Of a stretch of 64,000 bases of DNA, positions 1 through 11,189 are shown in pieces. Location: positions 8,867,967-8,931,966 of the forward strand of contig JABAKD010000015.1 in the NCBI GenBank assembly GCA_012845835.1, written 5' to 3'. Within the stretch, counting starts at the first letter, position 1, and every line of letters begins with the position of its first letter. The position numbers and the translations under genes were made by a program. The notes below the pieces were generated by a model, which was not told where the DNA came from, made no database searches, and saw nothing but the letters and a program-made list of their open reading frames with translations. The DNA comes from Undaria pinnatifida. Taxonomy: Eukaryota; Sar; Phaeophyceae; Laminariales; Alariaceae.

Positions 1-294
1 CTGCTTTGTGGGTGACTGCGGCGCGATTTTCTGTCTCTCTCTCGTGTGTTGATGATATGCTCAACTGCTGTTGATGATGTGCTCAACTGCTGGGAACGAA
101 ACAAAACGGTTTGAAGGCCCTGATGACAATGATATGCGATGTATGCGGAGAATTTGGTTGGGTTGGGTTTCATGCCAGAGCAGGGCAGAGGGAGACGGGA
201 CAGAAAAAATTATAATGTAAAACGATTTAGAAGTGCACACCTATTAATAGGACGGGCCATCGATTACCACTTCATAATGTACAGCAGCAGTAGA
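1..294. other. No gene recognised
   Basis: No coding sequence or known element is apparent. A short imperfect tandem duplication of about 21 bp (tgatgatatgctcaactgct and its variant) lies near 50-92. Confidence 0.5.
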
Positions 295-1402
295 CTAGAT
301 ATTTAGGGGCAAGATCTGTATTTCCGATCTTGTCGATCTTGCGTGTAACGTAAAAAAACATGAAACTCTCGAGTGTTTCGGTGGGCACTTCTGGTCATCA
401 GGGCGATGTCTGGCGAACCACAAACATCTGGCTGGATCGCCTGGCCGAAGACCAAGAGTTGCATCTGGGCCGTCCTCCTTGAAAGCCCGGAAGTGGCCGA
501 TACACCGATGGTGTAACATGGGAACGGCCGCGCAAGAAGGACAGAAGGAGGGCTTGAGAGGGTAACCCGAGGCTTCAAAACAGTGGAGACCGGCTTCTTC
601 AAGAGTGGAGACCGGCTTCCTCAGGGATAGAGACGGGCTGCTCCCGGGTCAAAAAAGACGCACCGTGTCTTTTTCAGCTTTGCTTGGTGTCTTCCTGTCT
701 TCCGATCTCCTAGCGTTTGAAAGTCACACTATTCGCGGGTTTGCATGTACGGGTGTGGCTTTTTTATTTTTGAGCAGACTGCTCAAAATTCAAAATCTCC
801 TAAAGGCCACTCTACAGCTGCTGTTGGTGGGCTGCGAACAGGCCTTGCTGCGGGCCAGGGATAGAGCCGGGAGAGTCTTCCGCACCTGTGGCGTTGGCGT
901 TGGTGGAGCGTTTGTGCGCGTTGCGTTTGTGTGTGGGCCACAGCTCGTCGGTCTCCAACGAACGTGAGACGAGCCTTCTGAGTTCGAAAATTGTTTGCTG
1001 CTGCTACGTGTTCGTAGCAAAGAGCAATATTTTCGCCGCTTCGGGCACTCTTGATTGCGCGTCAGCCTGTCTGCCGTGGGCAATCCCAAAGAGCGTCCAC
1101 CAGGAACCTGGCAGCTTCTTCGGGAGAGTGCTTGAGTGTTGTGGATGCCGTCTGGTGTGTCCGGGATGCCCTGTGGAGGATGATGTGTGCCTCGATGTGT
1201 TGGTGTCCTGGCTGCCTGGTTGTGCCTCGATGTGTTGGTGTCCTGGCTGCCTGGTCGTTCGTTCAAATTCCGTATATGGGATTCAACTATGTTTTGTTTT
1301 CCTCTCAAACTGGGCCATCACCCTACATTAACCAAGTCATTATTATGTTGATTTCCTCCCCCCACAGGCCAAATTACGATTCAAAATCCTTAATGCAAGT
1401 AG
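295..1402. mobile_element. Dispersed repeat A, copy 1 (~1.1 kb, full length)
   Basis: This segment matches 13,061-14,142 over its whole length and 10,150-10,896 over its second part, in the same orientation. Copies 1 and 3 share a left edge (ctagatatt) and all three share a right edge (taatgcaagtar) just after a C-run followed by CAG. Both strands carry open stretches, but every copy is broken by stops and none matches a family I know. Being dispersed and ending at fixed edges, it is probably a non-autonomous transposon or retroelement fragment. Its coding strand, if any, is unknown. Confidence 0.65.
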
Positions 1403-1489
1403 TTTATAGAGGAGGCGTCGTTTGCAGGTGGTCGTCTCAATGCTCTTACATTGTTCCTCCTTTAGAGCTTTTGCGATTGATATGAAGCG

Positions 1490-2100
1490 GTCGGCCCGTC
1501 GTCGACGCTGGAAGCACATAACACCCTAGGGGATGTAGTTGTGGTGTGCCGATCGGTGGTCAGGGAAGTGTCCTTGGCCGAGAGCTCGAGTCACACCCCC
1601 GTACAGCAGGATTTCCATCGCCTCGGTCTTTAGCAGGCGCACCTTGAGCATCCTCAGCATCGTGCAGCTCCCACTTGAAATGATCGCAGCTTGCCCACGC
1701 CTGTCGGATCCATCGATTCGTTTCTGGCGTATTGTCGGCTTTAGCATCGGTAAGACCGCTCATGTATAGGATCTATGTCGTCCGCATATAACTCTGACCC
1801 GCTGCTTCGACAACGAGGTGAGGGGTCGAGAGTACCTGGTTGGGAGTGCGCAGCAGCAGCGTGTACATAACACAAACATCCGAATATTGCAAACAGGAGA
1901 ACAACACATCGAGACTTTACTGCCACCACGAGCAACAGGCTCGGCGTCTGCCCCCGATAAGTCCCCGTGCCTCCCTTCCTTGGACGGAACGATATCCATG
2001 TAATAGATACAGCACGTCCACGCTTATACTACGGAACGTGCTATCAACATATTTGCACGGTTGCACACTTCGACACATATGAAAAGGATCGTATATCCTA
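1490..2100 (-). pseudogene. LINE (non-LTR) reverse-transcriptase remnant 1
   Basis: Read on the minus strand, broken frames give a YADD box (ELYADDID, near 1,780), then an ETNRWIRQAWA stretch, then LLKTEAMEILLYGGVTRALG. This order, catalytic YADD followed by the 'K..MLKAEVMETLLYGCVT' tail, is characteristic of the C-terminal part of LINE-type polymerases. The pieces lie in different frames with stops between, so the copy is dead. An inverted partner lies at 11,190-11,620. Confidence 0.7.
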
Positions 2101-2149
2101 GCCGTAAGGAAGTAGAACGCCTGCTATCGACAAACAAAATAGTTTCATG

Positions 2150-2390
2150 TTGAGTAGATTTTTCCAAACTGAAGATACCGAATCTCGTACACACGGGGGA
2201 AGAACACCTCGAGACCTTCCTGCCACCAAGAGGAAGATTCTCGGCTCCTGCTCCCGTACGAGTTCCCGTGCCTCCTATTCTAGGGCGGAGCGGTCTTCAT
2301 GGCCTAAATGCAGTAGGCCGCCACTCATACTTTACTACGGTACCACCTATCGACGTACTCGTACGTTAACCGAGCTACTTGAATTAAGGG
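2150..2390. repeat. Dispersed repeat, inverted partner of 10,890-11,110
   Basis: The segment has the gaagaacacctcgagacctt and gaggaagattctcggctcct blocks in the same order as the reverse complement of 10,890-11,110. Both copies adjoin LINE remnants, and a related block (gagcaacaggctcggc) lies inside 1,930-2,000. It is probably a part of the LINE sequence between its conserved motifs. Confidence 0.55.
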
Positions 2391-2526
2391 TTTTGAATCA
2401 TAAGTTGGCCTGTGGGAGTAAGAAAATCGAGAAAACAGCATTGAACTCGATGAATACAAAGAAGACTAAACACTCCCGCTCACTATGGGCTTCAGGGCTT
2501 TACTGTACTTGAACACGCTCCACATA

Positions 2527-3866
2527 TTAGTCTAACCGGTACCTTGCCACAACATGTGCCATTTGGATTCGGCGTTCGTCAACAGCTGTATCAGTACGCC
2601 ACCCCCCCCCTCCCCCATCCAGGTTCGCCTTGTTGCTGTTCTTGCGGTCCAATGTTGCGCCTATTGGCCAGCTCTTGTTCGCCTCGGTCCTGTGCCATTT
2701 CGTTATGAAGCGGTCCGCCGCGTCGACAACTCCCCGGTACCAGTTTCTACTCTTCTTACCGCCCTCGACCATAGCGCACTCTTTACTTCTAACAGCAAAG
2801 GGGGGTTGTCCGTTGATCCCTCGGTGGCTTTGAAAGTTTTTATATCGTCTGCTAGAGATTGGGCCCATTTCCTTTCTGGTCGACCAGGTCCGGGGTAGTC
2901 CCCACACCAACCATGGTCCCGAACATCACGAGATGGGCCAGCCGCTCAGTTGTCGTCCTTTGTACGGCTCCCACAATAAGGAGGTGGCTTTTACGGGTGG
3001 TCGTTTCAACGCTCTCACATTGTGTTGACGGTCTTGGCGGTCGATATGTGGTGGTGGTCCGCCCGTTGTCGGCGCTGAGCAATATCCGTTACAAGGAGGT
3101 TTTAGTGTGCCGTTCGGAGGTCGGCGAAGTGCCCCTGGCCAAGATTGCGAGCCACACGCTCGTGCAGCAGGGTGTCCATCACCTCGGTCCTTAGCAGAGG
3201 CAACTTTAGTTTGAACCAGGTGTCTTCCATATGGTACAGCTCCCGCTTGGAAATATCGTAGCACGTCCCGCTTGAAACGATCGTAGCAAGCACACGCGAG
3301 GCGGATCCGTCGTCAATTTACGGCATAATGTCGGCGCTTGCGTTGATAAGACCGCGCCCAGGTACAGAAAATGCATCGTCTGCATATATATATACATATA
3401 TACATATATATATTATATAAAATGAAAATACACTCCAGCTGTGGCATCATATATTTGGCCCGCCGCTTCGATCAAGAGCGGCGGGGTCGGAGAACCTTGT
3501 TGAATGTGCGGAGCAGCATTTTCTCCGTTTTGGGTTCAGGCACGGTGAGATCTGCTGATTCCAAAACGGTCACAATGACACTTATCTTTGAAACGTTTTC
3601 CACTGAATCAGACACAATGCCTGCATCGTCGGCGTACAGCATACCACCGCCTGACCTGCGTACACATGCCAGTTGTTCAACATTCACTCGCCGTCCCCGA
3701 AGTCCTCCTCGAGGTGCAACAAGTCCCTCAAAATGTCTGGGTTCCATTGAAACTTGGCTGAACGGAATATATCGCTGTGCGGCAAAAAATACAAGAAGCG
3801 GCGATAGTACACATCCTTGCCGCAATTCCAAAGTGACATCATGTCATTCATAGTGTTCACCGTCAT
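2527..3866 (-). pseudogene. LINE reverse-transcriptase remnant 2 (palm to C-terminus)
   Basis: This is the best preserved LINE fragment. On the minus strand from 3,866 downward: an RT palm with LRQGCVLSPLL (near 3,820) and MLYADDAGIVS (near 3,640), followed by LTVPEPKTEKMLLRT. Next come a FLYLGAVL motif (near 3,370), RTEVMDTLLHERVARNLG (near 3,200), and the tail AADRFITKWHRTEANKSW near 2,700. Frames change several times and an AT-rich microsatellite (about 3,382-3,420) interrupts the gene after the palm. Known LINE polymerases have exactly this motif order. The endonuclease and ORF1 are not visible, so the copy is 5'-truncated and non-functional. Confidence 0.8.
3370..3422. repeat. AT-rich microsatellite inside LINE remnant 2
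   Basis: A run of atatatac/tatata units sits between the RT palm and the FLYLGAVL motif. It is followed by aaaatacactccagctgtg, a phrase shared with the edge of the large inverted-repeat family at 31,840 and 45,755. This suggests a small secondary insertion. Confidence 0.6.
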
Positions 3867-3869
3867 CTG

Positions 3870-4710
3870 TACGCACGCGAGCGTTCATGTCTTCGTGAAA
3901 CTGGCCAATAGTGATCAACATCGTCTCTGGTACACGAAAAACGTGCGAGAATCACCCACAGCCGCTTTCCGTCGACGGAATTCTATGCCATCCGGAGATC
4001 GACAGAGAACATCAACAAAAACCGGGATTCTCCTAGGTCGTCTGAATTCTTGCAATCGGCGCACGGCGAATGCCTAAAATACAATTTTCCTCGATACAGA
4101 GGATGGGCTGGCACTCCCCCCAAGGTTGTAATCGCTCAAGGCGACGCTATTACTCCGGGCCTCAGAACCACGAACTCGTAGAGTCATTCATCAAATTATC
4201 GACGCTGCTGATGCCACTGCTGTTGAATGCCGTTTGTTTGTTGTGAAAAAAATGATTATTACACTCCGTCGAGTACCAGCTACTTGTACCTCATGCTGTC
4301 TCCCTACTGCAGAATGAGAATTGTAGCAACATAGACTACACAGTATACAGCAGCAGCCGTAACGGACGTCTAGACTTCCTTCCGACATTCATGTGGATGA
4401 ACATGAACAGCAACACGCATTATGGCGATGTGACAACAAACCGATGAACTGCATACCGGCTGCCATCCACCAACCAACAACGCACTCAAGATGACGGCAT
4501 ATTTTTTCGGTCATAAATACCTTGGTCAATCAGCAGGCTCGGCGTAGATGAGAGGGGCAATTGCCCTGTGTACAGTCAAGAGCGCAAGCATTACGGCGAA
4601 ACCCGTGCGAGCTCTCTCCACGGTAAAGCGCTGTCCTACACTACTACCCAACCCGCGATCAAGAGAGTTCTGTGTTGTTTTTGCTGTATACATACATATA
4701 TGTATAATCA
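3870..4710. other. No gene recognised
   Basis: Only short frames in all six readings, with no family motif and no partner recognised elsewhere in the window. Confidence 0.5.
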
Positions 4711-4711
4711 A

Positions 4712-5850
4712 TCCTTGGGTTCAGGGGTTCGGTCAGGAGTTGTTTTTCGTCTCGGCTAAAGTATGCGATTCGCGGAACTGGAATTCTCGGTCAAATAGCT
4801 TCGTTCGAGCGCCGCCTTCAGGGGAGGCTCCAACGCCCCTCGCCCTGCTGTGTCCGTTCCGCACATACATCGACGAGAAAGCGGACGGATGCCGAGCGAG
4901 ACAAGCGACAAGTTACAAAAATACCGCATGTCGAGAAGAAATTCCGGAGATTCTGGATGAATGTATCTTAATTGCTGCAGAGCCTGGATGATTTGCGAAA
5001 TGGGCATCATCTCCAAACCGCAGTTGCTAACATTTTGAATTTTGCGGTGGCATAGACTATTCAACGTGTTATTGTGAGGTCACAGATTGTGATACAGAGT
5101 AAACCATACAATCGCGATTGATCAAGGTATAAAGCAAATAAAACGCTAGCGTACCGGGTACGAGAACACAACAAAACAGACCAGAAAGCATAACAAAAAT
5201 AATAATAGGAAATAAACACAACAAACGGAGTGGCCGTTTTTAAAAATCGCAGTAGGAGAAGCATTGATTTTTGTCAGGCTTTTTCCTCGCCGCTCCAAAG
5301 AGTCGTTCCGTATATATTGGTCCTCGATCAACGATCCATCTTTCAGGGCCGCATCAAAATATCCCACACGAATCCCATGTATATTTATCCCCACAAACGG
5401 AACCTGGATGCAAATCTCAAGGTAGGTGTAATTATCGGTGTTTCGAACACTTTGTTGCGTGGTTGCACTAATTGGGCTGGCTACTGGCTGTTGTTGGTGG
5501 TGTTGGTCAATCCGTCAAAAACCTCGACGTGCACGCGGATGGATGCTGATCGAGAAAACAAGCGAGAAGCGCGCAAAAAATTGTATATTGATCGGTACTC
5601 TCCAGTTACTCTTGAGATGTTGATGTATGGAGCGGTTGAAAATAAGAAAACCTGAGCAAGGAATTACTCCCAAATTGGCGTCATATTTTGTCCCAAAACT
5701 AATACCAGGTATTATTTACTGTAACAATAACCCCACGGTATTGTGATAGGTATCACAGTAGTAGCGCAATTTTTTTTTGAACTTCGGTAAAGGTACGCGT
5801 ACATGCATATACATGGATATAGACGTGGCAAGCGGGCGCACTACTAAAAA
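4712..5850. repeat. Dispersed repeat B, copy 1, interrupted by ~650 bp
   Basis: Positions 4,730-4,900 and 5,558-5,750 together match the reverse complement of 62,100-61,700, where the two parts are contiguous. The extra 650 bp in this copy is bordered on both sides by ACAAGCGA (4,901-4,908 and 5,558-5,565) within a longer similar phrase (ggatgcygakcgaga). It therefore looks like a later insertion. The insert has no coding sequence I recognise. Related blocks (gctccaacgcccctcgccct-like) occur again at 56,270-56,340 and 56,600-56,660. Confidence 0.55.
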
Positions 5851-6405
5851 GAGCAGGAGGTAGTAGTGGTCACGATTACTGCCCCCCAAAACTCCACACA
5901 ACAGCATTGCGAATGGCTGCGTCCTCGGGGCCCCGCGGGCGGTATTATACAAGTTCGGACAGATCGACATGGTGTGTACTCTCGTGCAAGCAATATGCTT
6001 CGAACTAGGTACGTACGAGTACGACCACACACAATGTGCTTTTTGTCTACGACATATTTTATGGCATGGAGCGAGGGTGTACCATACATTTTCGACATGA
6101 AAAATAAGGCGGAAATATTCGTTCCTCTAATTGCTGTTAAGCTGCGCCAAGAGAAGGTCGTAGTAAAATTGGCATTCATTCGTCCCGTATCGCATCGTAC
6201 GCGTTCGGTGTTTTTTTTCGCTGAGATGACTCTTTGCAGGATGACGTGCTTTGTTGTTGCTGTGGTCCCTGACTCCGTTGCTGTAATAGATTGCCGGCCA
6301 AGTGCTAGCCGTCGTGTTGGTTCGCAGCTGACAAAAATAAGTGTGTGTTGCTTCGTGGACTTGACGTGCTTTTTGCTGCTGATTTGCTGATTGATCATCT
6401 CTTCT
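5851..6405. other. No gene recognised
   Basis: Both strands remain open for 170-235 codons across here (minus 6,551-5,844; plus 5,866-6,390), but the two translations are mirror frames of low-complexity sequence. Neither shows a domain, transmembrane pattern or splice-consistent exon. Confidence 0.4.
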
Positions 6406-6407
6406 AT

Positions 6408-6745
6408 CAGTGGTGTTTTTTTTTCACACACTTCTACTTTCCAGCTTCTGGACATACAAGCCGTGATCACAGGTGTCATCCCTTCCCCCCCCCCCCCCCG
6501 GTTATTGCCCTCATTTGATTTTAGCGCATATATATGTGGTTCAGCACCCACTGATAATCAATTTTCCATCAAATATTGCTAACTCAGCTTTCGCGCTTTC
6601 TGCAAGTCAATTAGTGCACACGAAAAAGCCACACGAAAAATTTTACGAGTACGAACTCGGGGGGATTCGAACTCACGAAAACGACCTCTACCAGGCTCGA
6701 GGATAACATGACCTGATACGCCACCAGGGCAGTGAGTGATACGCG
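6408..6745 (-). mobile_element. tRNA-derived SINE-like element, copy 1
   Basis: Reading the minus strand, a tRNA-like head carries a box A (TGGTGGCGTATCAGGT, from 6,726-6,711) and a box B (GAGTTCGAATCCCC, from 6,674-6,661) about 37 bases further on, the spacing of an internal RNA polymerase III promoter. A ~250-bp unrelated body follows, ending in an A-rich stretch (gtgtgtgaaaaaaaaacacc). The whole unit recurs at 32,310-32,625 in the same orientation with the same order of parts. Head plus body plus dispersed copies is the SINE architecture. The head does not close into a clean tRNA acceptor stem, so it is not a tRNA gene. Confidence 0.72.
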
Positions 6746-6989
6746 GCCGATCATCCCGGTGGTCTAGTGGGTTTACACTATTATAATTAAAAATAGCGTT
6801 GGTCCTTGAGTTAAATAGCCACTGCGTTGTGAGCTTTGTTGAGTTTAATAACTTGCAGAAATACCCGAGAAGAAAAAGATCAACTAACCGCTTAAATCTC
6901 CAAGCAGCGTGGGTAGGTACAATTCGACGCGAATCGTTGAGGCAAGGAAATGCTGAATTATATTCGCGATAAGAAATAGGTCATGTACC

Positions 6990-7130
6990 GTAGTGGGGAT
7001 GGGGGAGCGGGGTCCGCTATATGACCCCGGATCTGAGTTGTACTACTGGGAGGGCAAGAGTAGTGCGAGCATCACAATGAATGGGATGGGAAAGAAAAAA
7101 GTGAAGCGTATTACGGGTGATGTAATAAAA
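6990..7130. repeat. Dispersed repeat, partner of 62,705-62,830
   Basis: The blocks ccggatctgagttgtact...ctgggagggcaagagtagtgcgag and gaatgggatgggaaa recur in the same order and orientation at 62,740-62,825. Confidence 0.55.
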
Positions 7131-7289
7131 CGATACCCAAGCAAGCTGCACCAATAGACTCGATCCGGACCGACTGCTGTATATTATGCAATTGGTCCAT
7201 GTACAACTTCTATGATCACAGGCCAGTATGAGATGATAGTCATTGTACTTGCTGAACTTCTTAGTGAGTGGTGGTTTCCTCATTCCACG

Positions 7290-8360
7290 AACCCCGGCCG
7301 AGCCGATCAAACGAAGGTGGGGTTACACTGTGCGGGGTGGTATCGACGCAGGGGGTCAAATGAAATGTACGCGTACCGCGGAGTTGGGGTATACGAATAA
7401 AAAGTCAGCAGTAGCGCGAGTACTCCTTTTTTTCCTATTTGAAAATAACTTGGAGGGTTTTCGAACCGGGGTTCGACCCTGTTCTGTGGTGCTGGCGTTG
7501 CATACGAACCTCAGCTAGCAAAGGCTTCCACACCGTGCGGTGTGGTGTCGACCCGGGAGAAGTCTCTTTTAGTCTTCAGTTTGTTGGCTTTGATGGGGTC
7601 AGGAAGGATTTCTGGAACGGGGATGGGGTCCTATCCTCATCGGGTGCGTTGACAAGCCGCCGCCCGTTTGCTGGTCTATCTCCTCACCAGGTTTCCCTGG
7701 CTCTACGAGCTGCACAGCCACTCAACGAAAAGCCAATTAAGAAACATATTATTTTCGGACCATCGTGCGGGGCTGTGTCGACCCGCGGGAGAAATCGGAT
7801 CTCGTCCACGGTTTGTCAGGATTTCTGAAACGGACACAGGACTCTATATCCTCCTATGGTGGCGTTGCCCGTATGTCCGAGCCCCATCCCATCAGCGGTA
7901 AGCGAATGGATATGGTTGGAGTTCCACGTCGTGCGTAGTGGTGTCGACACGGTAGGTCGTCGTTATTGCGTCCGAGTTTTTGGAACAGTAGAGATTCGGG
8001 GGATTCATGAATGGGGGATGGGACCCCATCTTCCTCGTGTGTGACGGAAATACCCCCTATTGATGGGCCTCTATCCGCCTAGAACGGCGCTGTGGAGCTC
8101 GAACCAATCAGCGATTAGACCACGAGATTCGGGTTTTCTCACTGTGCAGGGTGGTGTCGACCCCAGAAGACTCCGTTTGCTTCCCCGGTCGATGGAAGTT
8201 TTAGAAATATGGAACGACCTCTGGACCGGGGTTTGGACTCTATATCCTCCCGACGTGGAGCTGGCTCAACATTCACACCATGGCTGATCAACAAGTCAGT
8301 CGGCCGGTGGGGTTGGGATTTCCGCACCGTTCGGGGGGGTATCATGTGTTGATGGATTCT
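7290..8360 (+). repeat. Palindrome-containing satellite array C1 (~6 units of ~170-225 bp)
   Basis: The phrase caccgtgcggtgtggtgtcg, in diverged forms, recurs near 7,324, 7,530, 7,757, 7,924, 8,140 and 8,322. Between phrases are other shared words (ttctggaacggggatgggg, tatatcctcc). The core of each unit is an imperfect palindrome around caccgtg/cggtg. No unit encodes a conserved peptide. Reverse-oriented relatives lie at 17,260-18,200 and 55,480-55,990, with a single unit near 32,980. Confidence 0.7.
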
Positions 8361-8369
8361 GATCCCGGC

Positions 8370-8690
8370 ATGTGACCGTATCGTGCCCGGATGACGCCTA
8401 CTTAGAATGTGAATCCTGTCCAATGCGCGATCAGACAAAACTGACATATTTATATTTTCGTCTAATAAAACTCAAGTCTGAAATACTTCGCCGACAAAAT
8501 CCTAAGCGCTGTAGTCGCGTGCTGTATCTACAGGAAGTAAACGATCTACATGGCTAGCAACAAGCAGCAGCATTGCAATAGCATTCGAGGAGTTGAATGA
8601 CGAAGGCAGTCATACCACCGTGTTTTGCGCCTGAAACAACGTCAGCATGTTTCTGCACGATCAGACAACACACAGACTGTCGATCTGGGA
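8370..8690. other. No gene recognised
   Basis: Short frames only and no repeat partner noticed. Confidence 0.4.
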
Positions 8691-9190
8691 GGCTCAGATC
8701 AAGATGATACTGTTATATCATGCATTGTATATGTAAGAAGCTGGCTCAGTGCGCGTCTCTTAGTGGCTACGAAGAGGACACGCAGCGGACATGGTCAGTG
8801 AACTTACTGGCCCCGGATTCTCGATTGAGTTCAAGTATAATAAGAAACGCACTCGCCACGTTTCGTCGCCAGAATAAAGGGTCAGTCGGCGTGTGGTCTG
8901 ATTTATCCGATCGAAATCTGATGAATGAAGCTCGGAATCGGATTCATTCGTTAAAAAGAACGGTGGCTATTAATAGTAGTACATTGTTGAGAATATTAGT
9001 CTATATCGAACTCTTCGCATTACCTTACATCCTGTACGTGCTGACGATGATTGTGTGTGGTGACATTTTTTACTCTAACCAAGTATTGAATCGAACAGCT
9101 CGAAGTGCTGCCCTCCCCTACCCGAAGCATGGGTGCCGTCGAATGCCGGCTTCCATGCGTAGCCTTTGTACGAATTATGATTTTTGCTTC
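8690..9190. repeat. Dispersed repeat D, copy 1
   Basis: This matches the reverse complement of 54,450-54,900 (shared blocks: attagtctatatcgaactctt, agtggctacgaagaggacac). It ends in a block (cctacccgaagcatgggtgccg...ccatgcgtagcc) also found at 60,045-60,105. The terminal block is an imperfect inverted repeat around gggtgccg. A 175-codon open frame runs through it but shows no recognisable domain. Confidence 0.6.
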
Positions 9191-10145
9191 TTCGGGAGAA
9201 GCGAGCTAGGACCGCATCAAATAAAATATGTTTTGTCACAGCAATGAGGAGCGCAAGCGTGGACTCTACGAACGCAATATGCCGGTGAGATAGGCACATT
9301 CCACACAGAAAGAGCACAGACAGTGGGCGCCCACGCCCACGCCGATCACACCATATCTGCAGGCCTCTGGCATGTTCTCCACCTTGGATTCGACAGAGTT
9401 TTCTTTTTTTTCAATGCGTGACGTCATCGACCGATCGCTTCTCGCTTTGGGTGGATAACGACCAATCAATGGTAGCGATTAGTCCATTTGTGGTCTTTTC
9501 AACGACTGGCTAGATTAATCTGGCTTCTGACCTTGTTCGTGATAACTTGACAATTTTGAATTGTGAAGAAAGTTTGGGCATGCGTAGGCTTTCGCGTCTA
9601 CACAACGAGGAGGGCGCGCGCGAGAGGTGGTAGATCTCAAGAGACTGCTGTGATGGAGGCGTCATGGTGTCGTCCCTGTCGACGGCCACGTTCTCATGCA
9701 CAAATATTGAGCACACGGATGACGCTGCAGAAGCTCTCGTTTAGGAAAACTACGAGGTACCTGCTTGAATATATGAGCCGCCGAGCTAAAGCCGCTTGTC
9801 GGTGCTGGACAGACCGGCGCCACCGGGCAAGAGGAGAACCTCCCGGGAAAATTCCGAGCATATGGCGAGAGTAAAGAGGTCTTGCGAGGAGGCGCGTCTG
9901 CGACGTGAACCGAGGGCGCATGCACCACACTGGGCGACGAAGGCAGGACGCTTCAGCTCTTCGAGCGGGGCCATAATTGCGAAAACATTTCAGCTATGCA
10001 ACCGAGGGCATAGACTGCTAAATCTCCTCCGTCGAAGCTGAAACACAGACGGATCATTGTGATGAAAACGATGCTCACTCGAATGGGCTCGACGTGCTAC
10101 GTACAGGCGACCGAGAGTCCGACTTAATTATACTCGGGGTAAGCC
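9191..10145. other. No gene recognised
   Basis: Overlapping open frames on both strands (for example 9,563-9,874 and 9,796-10,041 on plus) encode arginine-rich sequence without any motif I recognise. Their overlap on opposite strands suggests compositional rather than coding origin. Confidence 0.4.
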
Positions 10146-10149
10146 TATT

Positions 10150-10896
10150 TCCCTAAAAGAGGACGCACCGTCTCTTTGATCTGCCCTTTGCTTGGTGTCG
10201 TCCTGTCTTCCGATTTCCTAGCTCTTGAAATTCAAACTGTTCGCGGGTTTTCATCTACCGGTGTGGCTTTTTGATTCGTGAGCAGGCTGCTCAAGATAAT
10301 CAAAAACGCTGAAAGGCCACACTACTACTGCTGCTGTTGGAGGGGTGTGCAAACATGCTTTGCTGCGGGCCAAGGGTGGCGCCGGTAGAGTCTATCGCAC
10401 CCGTGGCGTTAGCGTTGGTGGAGCGCTTGTGGCGCGTTGCGTTTGTGTGTGTGTGCCACAGCTCGTCGGTCTCCAAAGAACGTGAGACGAGCCTTCTGAT
10501 TTCGAAAATTGTTGCTGGCTGTCACGTGTTCGTAGCAAAGAGCGAAATTTGCGCCGCTTCGGGCACTCTTGATGACGGGTCAGCCTGTCTGCCGTGGGCA
10601 ATCCCGCAGAGCGTCCACCAGGAACCTAGCAGCGTCTCCGAGAGAGTGCTGGAGTATTGTGGATGCCGTCTGGTGTGTCCTGGATGCCCTGTGGAAGATG
10701 ATGTGTGCCTCGATGTGTTGGGGTCCTGGCTGCCTCGTCGTTCGTTCAATATTTTCATGTGGAATTGTTGTGTTGTTTTTTTTCCCTCGCAAACTGGGCC
10801 ATCACCCGACATTAACCAAGTCAATATTTTCTTGGTTTTCCCCCCCCGCAGTCAAAATTACGATTCAAAACCTATGAACTAGTCTAATGCAAGTAG
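10150..10896. mobile_element. Dispersed repeat A, copy 2 (left-truncated)
   Basis: Corresponds to the second two thirds of copies 1 and 3 and shares their right edge (taatgcaagtag). The left part present in copies 1 and 3 (about 350 bp) is missing. Confidence 0.65.
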
Positions 10897-11110
10897 CTTT
10901 GTTACCGTACGAGTACGTCGATAGGTCGCACCGTAGTATATTATGAGTGGCGGCCTGCTGTATTTAGGACATGAAGATCACTCCGCCCTAGGGTAGGAGG
11001 CACGGTAACTCGTCGGGGGCAGGAGCCGAGCTTCTTCCTCTTGGTGGCAGGAAGGTCTCGAGATGTTCTTCTCCCGTATGTGCGACACTCTCGGTGTTTT
11101 CTGTTTAAAA
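10897..11110. repeat. Dispersed repeat, inverted partner of 2,150-2,390
   Basis: Reverse complement of the 2,150-2,390 block, directly abutting the right edge of repeat A copy 2. Confidence 0.55.
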
Positions 11111-11189
11111 TTCCACTCATGACACTATTTTTTTGTCAATAACAGTCGTTGTATATACTTACAGTTAGGATATACGATATTTTTCATAT

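Noticed and set aside
5844-6551. A 235-codon minus-strand frame as a host gene
   Set aside because: The opposite strand is open over nearly the same stretch. The translation has no domain or hydrophobic pattern, and it runs into the SINE-like copy.
6640-6745. A tRNA gene on the minus strand
   Set aside because: A and B boxes are present, but the ends do not pair and the unit continues into a shared non-tRNA body, as in a SINE.
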